From Pisolithus tinctorius (taxonomy: Eukaryota; Basidiomycota; Agaricomycetes; Boletales; Pisolithaceae), in contig JANFAH010000006.1 in the NCBI GenBank assembly GCA_024663395.1, positions 3,038,001-3,102,000 on the forward strand: 64,000 nt of DNA, read 5' to 3'. The position numbers and the translations under genes are program-made. Shown one piece after another: positions 56,461-64,000 of this stretch. The notes beneath the pieces are model-generated. The model was given only the letters and a program-made list of their open reading frames with translations. It searched no databases and was not told the origin of the DNA. The stretch's first letter is position 1. Every line of letters starts with the position of its first letter.

Positions 56461-58491
56461 GGAAGGGGGGTAATGTTATGTTTCACCCCTGTTTTGCTTG
56501 CTGTATGCCTCATTTTCTTCTGTTGGACTTTCCTTTCCTTTCTGGGGCCATCTTCTCTGTGTTCCAATGACCCTTCACTTCCACCAGTAGCATTTACTAC
56601 CCATACCTCATTATAAACATGTGTCATCACTGTTCAACCAATGGCATATTTACCTATGACATGCAGACACCTCATGGTCCATTTCTTGTACAGTATTTAG
56701 ACTGCTGGCTCAAGTCCTGGAACCCCATACTTGAGCTGTCCAATCATACACAACATTCCTCAGAACTTTGCCCTTAGTGTCCTTTAACTTGGACCACTCT
56801 TACCAGCATTGTCCAAATCCTCTTCATTTACAGAGGTTACTGCAGCTGTTGCTCAGTAGAAACCCTTAGTCTGCAGCTGAGCTTGAACTACAGTGACTCC
56901 AAAAACCCTTTCAATGTTTGCTCTAAATGGAGTGTGTGAAGTGTAGCACAAAAAGGGGTGGGAATTTTGCTTCACATCTCTAGGACCAAATTTAGTACTT
57001 TCTCTTGGCTACTGAATGGTACCTTTGTCATGTGATTTGGCTGACAGGCAGTGGAGATATTGTTGATTTAAAACTGCAATACCATTGAAAGGGTTTTTTC
57101 ACTTTTGAATTGAAAAGGGTATTTGGGGAACTAGAAGCTGAGATCTCAGGAGAAATGGGAAAATATAATTACATAATGAACCACATGATCTTCCAGATGA
57201 TTTGTCAGCATGTAAACAATGACAAACATTGAATTTGTACCATTAAACCTCCCTCTTTTACCACAACTCATGAAATCATCTCTCTGGCTCGTATGGTCAT
57301 TTTCTCAGGGAAATATTATCAAATACTGGTGCCCACTACTGTACCATCAGTATAACATGCTCTCAGGACCATCAGTCCCTTAAAAAACCTGCTGCCAGTC
57401 AATCCCTGCACTGTTTCCCCACCCATGCCTGATGTATTCTGGGACTAATCAATGCTTGGAAGGCTGAAAATGTTATGGAGGTCAATTTGGCACTTCAGAA
57501 CATGATGGACAAACAAATCCCCTCTTAACCAATGCATTTCTGGCCAAGGGACACTGATATGGAGGTTAGGGCAAGACAAAATCCTCTTTACCCTTGGGTG
57601 TCATCAGATGGATATGCTACTGAGCAGCCATGGAGCAGAATCCTGTGCTTCCATCTGGCCCTGATTTTTGCCTTTGGTCACATGTGACCAAATAATCATT
57701 CCCCAGTCATCCAAAGTTCAGATTAGAGCAAGATCTAGTGAACCCTCTTAAGGTGCTTGGAGCACAAGGAGGTTTTGTCTTGCCCTGATCTCCATACCAG
57801 TGTCCTTTGGCCAGAAATGCATTGGTTAAGAGGGGATTTGTTTGTCCATCATGTTCTGAAGTGCCAAATTGACCTCCATAACATTTTCAGCCTTCCAAGC
57901 ATTGATTAGTCCCAGAATACATCAGGCATGGGTGGGGAAACAGTGCAGGGATTGACTGGCAGCAGGTTTTTTAAGGGACTGATGGTCCTGAGAGCATGTT
58001 ATACTGATGGTACAGTAGTGGGCACCAGTATTTGATAATATTTCCCTGAGAAAATGACCATACGAGCCAGAGAGATGATTTCATGAGTTGTGGTAAAAGA
58101 GGGAGGTTTAATGGTACAAATTCAATGTTTGTCATTGTTTACATGCTGACAAATCATCTGGAAGATCATGTGGTTCATTATGTAATTATATTTTCCCATT
58201 TCTCCTGAGATCTCAGCTTCTAGTTCCCCAAATACCCTTTTCAATTCAAAAGTGAAAAAACCCTTTCAATGGTATTGCAGTTTTAAATCAACAATATCTC
58301 CACTGCCTGTCAGCCAAATCACATGACAAAGGTACCATTCAGTAGCCAAGAGAAAGTACTAAATTTGGTCCTAGAGATGTGAAGCAAAATTCCCACCCCT
58401 TTTTGTGCTACACTTCACACACTCCATTTAGAGCAAACATTGAAAGGGTTTTTGGAGTCACTGTATGCCTTGACTTCAGTCTACCATAACA
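56461..58491 (+). mobile_element. Gypsy 3' LTR, interrupted by a foldback element
   Basis: A purine tract (GGAAGGGGGG, 56461-56470) is followed by the LTR start TGTTATGTTTC at 56474. The LTR resumes after the foldback element and ends CCATAACA at 58491; TGTTATG/CATAACA are 7-bp inverted ends. Without the insertion the LTR is about 443 bp. Confidence 0.6.
56891..58463. mobile_element. Complete palindromic foldback element
   Basis: It begins CAGTGACTCCAAAAACCCTT and ends with the inverted match, flanked by TA (56889-56890, 58464-58465). The arms are about 760 bp each, nearly perfect mirror images about 57677, with only a few tens of bases of unpaired centre. Inner arms are homologous to 49794-50760 and to the half element at 60094-60717; the tips differ (GTGACTCCAAAAACCC against GTGGCTCAAAAAACTG), so it is a separate subfamily. 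No transposase. Confidence 0.85.
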
Positions 58492-59629
58492 CAGGGTTGA
58501 ACAAGCAGTGAGACACCTGAGTGAGTTTAATTCCACAGGGCTATTTCAAACAATGTGGAATTTCCTTTCACATGAGGTGCACTTCCAAACACAAGCCATC
58601 ATTGTTACATAACACCTACCAAATTTTTGCACTCATTTCGGTCACATCTCAGTTTAGCCTGACCAGGGTGGTCAGCATTCAAAGTCCCTGTGTGGTGTAG
58701 GGAGCCATATACTCCCTGAGGCCAAAACAGGACACAATCAGTTAATTCTGCTGCCTCTGAGGCAAGCCCCTATCAACACTCCCTGCTCCTCACTTTTGGA
58801 ATTCTTTCTGCTCATTGCCTCATGTTTCATTCTACCCCCTTTCAGCTTTGGAGTTTTCCCCAACCACCAATGTGTTGACCAGAGTCACCAGTATGTCAAT
58901 CTGGAATCCTGCAACCCAGCCACTGCCCCACCATGTCACCAGTCAATCTCACCAGATGTCAGTAAAAACTCCAGTTACCCCTGTTGCCCAAAATCTGACA
59001 AGCCTTTCTATGTACCTGTATGCTCTGCCCTTTGGCACTTCTGCCTTCCCTACTAGCTTCACCTTCCACCCTTTACACTGTGGTACACTATGCCTTTGTT
59101 CTTGTGGAAGATACCTGTGCACCCCCTTCTCCTTTTACATTTCTACCTTTCAGTCCAGTTTCACGTGCTCCTGTATTCCACTGATGGCTGACACATCCAC
59201 CTTTATTTTCCAGAGTTTTAGTTTACCCACCCCACTTAATTCTGACTCATACCTATGCCCCATGTCTGCCTTAGTGTTGGAAAAATACCACCCACCTTTT
59301 GGAGTCACTATCTGTGTGTCTTTTGCAAGTCTAAGAGGCCCCAGTGCCTAAAGAGTCTATTGCATCTACAGTGTCAACAGTGCCTCTCCTTCCTCTTGTG
59401 TCCTCTGCATCAATAAGCTCAGTTTTGCATCTCCCTGATCTCACAACCACCTTCCATGCCTCAAACTCACTGTTTGGAATTTCATACACCCAACCTGTTT
59501 GTCCTTCACACATTCACAAGCCTCCCAAATTAAATTCCACAACTCTCACATATCTACCTATACACCTCTAGTGTTGTATGCTACTTCTCCTTCCTACTCA
59601 GCACCCCTTGGGATAACCCTAGGGAATTT
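58492..59629. other. Unrecognised sequence with two plus-strand ORFs
   Basis: The ORF at 58815-59351 (178 codons, Ser/Thr/Pro-rich) is followed by 59344-59571 (75 codons). They may belong to the inner part of the decayed copia element ending at 59880, but I find no RT or integrase motif in them. Confidence 0.25.
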
Positions 59630-59880
59630 TCCCTACAGCTTTCCCCTAGTTGCATGCTTCCCAAAAGTCATGTCACACATTGCTCACCATGGCAATTACC
59701 ACACCTGTACAAAACATATAGATATTCATATCATTTCATATGCTATGCTATTGACAATGGCTTGCTTCACCTCATTTATTGTCCTACTGGCAGTATGGTT
59801 GTGGATACCCTCACCAAGGCTCTGCCAAACATCAAAGCCAAGCATCCCACCCACAAGCTTGGACTCCATGATGTTTGAGG
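59630..59880 (+). pseudogene. Ty1/copia Pol, RNase H C-terminal end
   Basis: YRYSYHFICYAIDNGLLHLI and YCPTGSMVVDTLTKALPNIK, then LGLHDV and a stop, correspond to the C-terminal end of copia RNase H (usual form: H-I-D-x-R-YHFIR...D-x-LTKALP...LGL). The stop is directly followed by a polypurine tract (GAGGGGGAG) and the LTR. Confidence 0.75.
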
Positions 59881-59888
59881 GGGAGTAT

Positions 59889-60093
59889 TGTATATTCTGC
59901 TTTTCCTATTATGCTTTCACCTACATCTAACTTAGTATTATGGTACACATTTTGCCATACTATATAATCACATTTGTTTTTGCACTCAAGTAGCATAGTC
60001 ACACCTCAGTTGGCTACTACACCCAACTGAGGTGAGCACTTTCCACAGCCAGTCCTTACACCCTGCTAATAGCCCTGTAGTGTATATTCTACA
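59889..60093 (+). repeat. Ty1/copia 3' LTR
   Basis: 205 bp from TGTATATTCTGC to GTATATTCTACA, just behind the purine tract. The mate 5' LTR is not visible in this window. Confidence 0.6.
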
Positions 60094-60717
60094 GGATCAA
60101 TGCCAGATTGGACCTCCACATCATTTTCAGCTCTCACAGTACTGATTAGTTCCAGGACACATTGGGCATTGGTAGGGAAACAGTGCAGGGGATGACTGCC
60201 TGCAGGTTTCTGAGGAGACTAATGGTACTGATAGCATATTATATTGATTATATTGTAGTGTACACCAGCATTTGCTGAGATTGCCCTGAGAGAATGTCCC
60301 TGATGAGCTAGAATGTTGATTTCTTGAGTGTGCCATAGCAAGGAGGCTTAGTGGTGCAAAAACATTGTTTGGCATTGTTTGCTTGCTGACAAATCATTCA
60401 GTAGACCATATGATATATTATGTAAGCATTGGTGAGCATCTTATAGCATCTTATACATATCATTTTATATGTGTTCCCAAGGACTAGATCCCTAGTATAC
60501 CATAAAGTTCCAAAATTGTCCCAAGGAGCTGTCATTTTTATTTGGGTATTCTGTCACCAGTTGTTATCCAAATACTACGTAATATGGCTTGTGAGAGAGC
60601 CATTACCAGCTGCTTTGATCCATCCACCAACACCTTGGACTGGATGATGATAGTTCACTGACTACACCCTGATTAATGAAAAACATGCAAACATTGGGAC
60701 AATTTTGTGAGCCACTG
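60094..60717. mobile_element. Right half of a foldback element
   Basis: It starts in sequence matching the inner right arm of the other foldbacks (GTACTGATTAGTTCCAGGAC) and ends ATTTTGTGAGCCACTG followed by TA (60718-60719). The left half is missing; the copia LTR abuts it. Confidence 0.65.
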
Positions 60718-60984
60718 TAAGTCCAAACTAGACTTTGGTAAAAATACTGATGCCAAAAGGATAGGAATATCAGGTGACATATTTCACAACATTATTTGGG
60801 GTTTACAATCCCATAGTGCATAGGCAACCCAGGAGAGCAAGTAGTGGCCACATATGCCAGGTCAAGTAGGGGTACCAGCAAGGCCTTTTTACTTCTAGGT
60901 AGCACAAATATCATGAGTTTTCACTAAGATAGTGGCAAAAACAACAAGTGGCACATCACAGATGGCTGATATCAACCTTTGTAG
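60718..60984. other. Border between repeat island and gene space
   Basis: No gene. To the left CG dinucleotides are almost absent; from about 61,010 rightward they are frequent. Confidence 0.5.
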
Positions 60985-63900
60985 TCACAAGTCACACCCA
61001 TCAAAAAAGCTGGATTCGTGCACGAATGATGTCCATCACTGGTCAAGTCCCGACTCTTGTGTGATGAGACCAAGTTGGGCGAGTTCAGGCGGAGCAAGCA
61101 GCACAGGTTGAAATTGGTATAGAGGTCGATGTTGGCAGGGAAGCGCCCCTATTGGCTGATGCGGGTGCGATTGCGCATGTCGATGTGTCGATGTGGATGG
61201 ATAAGCTTGGGGCTGGCTTTGGCGGTGACCAACGCCGGGAGCGTTATTGCAATATGATACAGTGGACAACGTGGAAGATGTCAGAGGATAACGTGCTTGT
61301 TGGCCATACGGATGCAGGTGCGGATGATACCCTTGAAAGTGGGCCTGCATGCTGGGAGCTAAAAGATCGGCCATCAGGTACGAATCGGACGGCTTGGGTA
61401 CCACGCACACGTAGATGGTCCCGGCAGAGGCCCACCATGCGCCGGCACTTGCGACAACACATCCACATCAGGATGTATTTGCAGTAGCGCTGGAGGTAGC
61501 TCCATGAGCGTAGACTGCGTTGAAACATAAGGATAAGACCGCCCAGTCGGTATCTCTTCCATATGCTTGGGATCAGCCGCAGAGCCAGGCTGCCAGTGAG
61601 GCCATACAGGATCCAACTGCTCACGACTATACGACTGAAGTTCAACCTGATTTTGTTCTTGCTGCGACTCGGGTGCTGGACTACTTGACCACTCGACTGG
61701 CCTATCGGCATTCGTACATCGCTCCGACGTCCCATCTGTTGTCTGCCTTCTTATAGACACGAACTTCATCCGGCCCGCAAAAATAGCCAGTTCATCATCG
61801 CCCTTATTCTTCGTGATGCCCCACTGCTGACCCAACTCGTTCGGCATATCGCTCCGCGCATGAAGGAGAGCATTATGTGCCTTCTCCGTCAACTTCGTGA
61901 CGATGGGCTATCGCGCAATGAGTATCCGAGTATAAGCGCACAAGACCGACAGCTCACGAGCGCTTTTTGTGCCCTCCGACTATGTGATGATGCTTTAGAG
62001 AAAAGAATACAAGCATCGCGAAGTTCTTTCATTGCATCGGATGCCATAGGTGACCGTGGCCCACGTGTCACGACCGTTCCGAACACGATCTAGCACCATC
62101 ATCACGTCGACATTGAAGTGGCAAGACAACGAATGTGGCAAACTCACAGCAGCCGAAAAAGCAAATGTCCATATTAGCCAAAATCTGGCAGTGAGTTTCG
62201 GATGGAGCCCGTATTGCACCTTGATTGTATGCAAGACCGTCAAGGATGCCCGATACGCTGCGAGGAAAGATGGTGTATATGCACTGTTCAAAGGATTGGC
62301 GGGATTTTCGATGATAGCTTTTGCAAAGTAGCTCCGGTGGACGTAAAGCAAGACTAATCAGACGGACCATCATTGTCAGCTGAACGAACCCCACTGAAAA
62401 ATTTCAGTGAAAACGACTCACTGACTTCCCGTGCATTGGACATCACGAAACGGTCCATTGACTCCATCATGCCAATGCCCCTATCTGTGGGTTTCGCTGG
62501 GACAGCGCCAGACGCAGCAACAACAAACTCTTCGGCAGCTTCAGTAACAGGGAAATTGCGCACTTTACGGTCGAGCTCGAGGATAGTGGAATAACTTGGG
62601 AAATCGTAAGTCAGTGTTCGTACAGCGACATCTGCAACACAATCTGAGGCAAAGCGAAAAGGCCAACATCCATCTTAGGAATGCCAACCAATATGAGTAT
62701 CAGAACAGTGAACAAAGAGAGAACTTAACAGAACGCCTGACTATCGGAGCCGATGTGAACCTTATCATGTGGTGACCCGCCTCCAGGAAACTGGCAATCG
62801 ATGTATGGAAGAGAGAAGGTTGGAGGTCTCCCAGCTTCGAGACACTGCAATGGCACCACAACAATCAGCAAGTACGTAAACAGAAATAGACCCAACTTAC
62901 GTTCCAAACATCTGCCACAAATAGATCCCAAAATACCACCCGTCGCCTCGTGATAATATCAGCAGAAAGCCCCCATCTGAGACTATCTCGGTCTTGGAAT
63001 GACAGAGCCTTAGTTAGCCTGCTTGTCTGTCTCTCATCTTCGCCAATACTTACGAAGTCCAAGCTAACCCAAATAACTTGTAAGCGTCATGCACAGTCAA
63101 ATCTGAACACTAGCGAGCTCACCGTGTGAGCTAGATGCGCAGCCAAGGTCACTAATGACCAAGATGTCTCCATACTTGTTTCCTTTCCAGCCAACTCATT
63201 GCCGCTCATAACATTGTATGCGCTGAGAAGGTGCAGTGCTTGAATCGTTTCCAAAGATGGCTTCTCCATCACGGACTGAAGACAGATTGCAACACGAGCA
63301 ACCTGGTGATAATGCTCTGCCTCCGCGTTCCCGGGTTTCTGGCTCGCGTCAAGCAAAGCACCAATCGCAAAAATAAGGAAAAGGAGGCCGAGTCTGTGGG
63401 GGTTGCTGCCCGCCTGCGTAACATGAGGTATATCGTTCACATAATACGCAGGCAGCAACTCAAACAAGATCTGATCCTTAGAGACATTGTGGAATAGCCA
63501 GGTGGCTTCTTCGAGGTAGGCTTCTACCAAACGATGTGCTTGTTCCCAAGTAGGCAAGTAGTCGTTGACCAGGTTTTCTACGTTGAGAGTCGAATGAAAG
63601 GGTTTAAATAGGAGTGGCAGGGTAAATTTTTCCATTTCATGGGGTAGCTCTGGACCCGTCGAGTCCCTCGCCGAACCAGACGAACCGTCGGCAAATTCTT
63701 GTGATGATAGATTATCGCTCTAGACGGCATCGTTATAGGTGCGACCGAGTAAGCTTGGACCTTGCTCACCATCAATAGACACTACAAAAGTCAACTTTAA
63801 GCAAAAGCATACATATACATGACTTATGGCAATACTAACATGTGAACCTCCCGTCGGTCCAAAGAAGCGAGATGCACCACCGTCCGAGATAGACAATGTA

Positions 63901-64000
63901 CCCAACGATTCCACCAACTCAGAGGTGGGCTCTGCAACTTCGGGGTTATTAGCACAGGGGAGACTGCCGTTATCATGTTGAGATGCCCCTAGGAGGTCAG
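60985..64000 (-). CDS. Fungal-specific transcription factor, partial at 5' end
   Basis: The middle homology region of Zn2Cys6 regulators (Fungal_trans type) is clear. The zinc cluster would lie beyond 64,000. Exons (minus): 64000-63840, 63781-63770 (12 nt), 63719-63123, 63063-63054 (10 nt), 62992-62901, 62844-62730, 62673-62422, 62353-62148, 62089-61958 and 61907 onward; introns are 50-68 nt with GT...AG ends. Motifs: GGASRFFGPTGGSH, LGLLFLIFAIGALLDASQ, TIQALHLLSAYNVMSG, LGLHRDSLRWG, RRRVVFWDLFVADVWN, CLEAGRPPTFSLPYIDCQFP and ANPLNSAYTPSFLAAYRASL. The end is damaged: the frame stops at 61374, while the expected C terminus lies in another frame, with TGA at 61036 for an Arg before WTSFVHESSFFDG and a final stop at 60985. 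It is probably a normal host gene with a disrupted tail. Confidence 0.8.

Noticed and set aside
63720..63722. Premature TAG in the transcription factor
   Set aside because: It is the acceptor of a 50-nt intron; with the 12-nt exon before it the reading frame is intact.

Overview
The window looks like a repeat graveyard from a basidiomycete fungus (Agaricomycetes; I do not claim a genus) with the edge of ordinary gene space at its right end. The evidence is the gene families (KDZ transposases with CxC zinc clusters, TET/JBP-like dioxygenases, chromodomain Ty3/gypsy, Ty1/copia, a fungal transcription factor) and introns of about 45-70 nt. About 1-61,000 is built from nested, broken transposable elements. 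It is almost free of CpG: I counted about ten CG dinucleotides in the first 17.9 kb. CpG reappears in a solo LTR at 17.9-18.8 kb, in the chromovirus at 31.4-39.2 kb, and throughout 61-64 kb.

Layout. 1-23.5 kb: two decayed copies of a cassette made of an integrase-like gene plus a companion ORF ending in DPWKVNHxFHF. They are broken up by a Tc1/mariner element (3100-7167, TA target duplication, 404-bp inverted repeats, minisatellite cargo), a half foldback element, a solo LTR, a long palindromic foldback element (14701-16277) and a younger solo LTR (17943-18757). 24-25 kb: tRNA-derived SINE copies. 25.8-48.4 kb: a block bounded by an inverted pair of related 45-bp minisatellites and an ~80-bp inverted end sequence. 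It holds a three-gene minus-strand set (TET/JBP-like dioxygenase, KDZ transposase, KDZ-neighbour protein) and a plus-strand gene whose N terminus resembles the histone H3 tail, followed by a PHD-like finger. A complete 7.78-kb chromovirus (714-bp LTRs, CCATC duplication) sits inside the KDZ gene. 48.7-60.7 kb: a third cassette copy, rearranged and intact foldback elements, a BTB-type fragment, an unrecognised Agaricomycete gene, and gypsy and copia 3' ends with their LTRs. 61-64 kb: a multi-exon fungal-specific transcription factor on the minus strand, cut by the window end.

How it fits together. The chromovirus carries at least seven TGA stops, most where an Arg (CGA) codon is expected, and Asn replaces catalytic Asp in both reverse transcriptase and RNase H. 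All fit C-to-T change at CpG, that is methylation-linked deamination or a RIP-like process. The same region encodes a TET/JBP-like enzyme (a family that oxidises 5-methylcytosine) and an H3-tail-like protein. My main inference is that 25.8-48.4 kb is one very large KDZ transposon that carried chromatin-related cargo. Most genes here are pseudogenes; the best preserved are the H3-tail gene (one internal stop), the TET/JBP catalytic core and the transcription factor.
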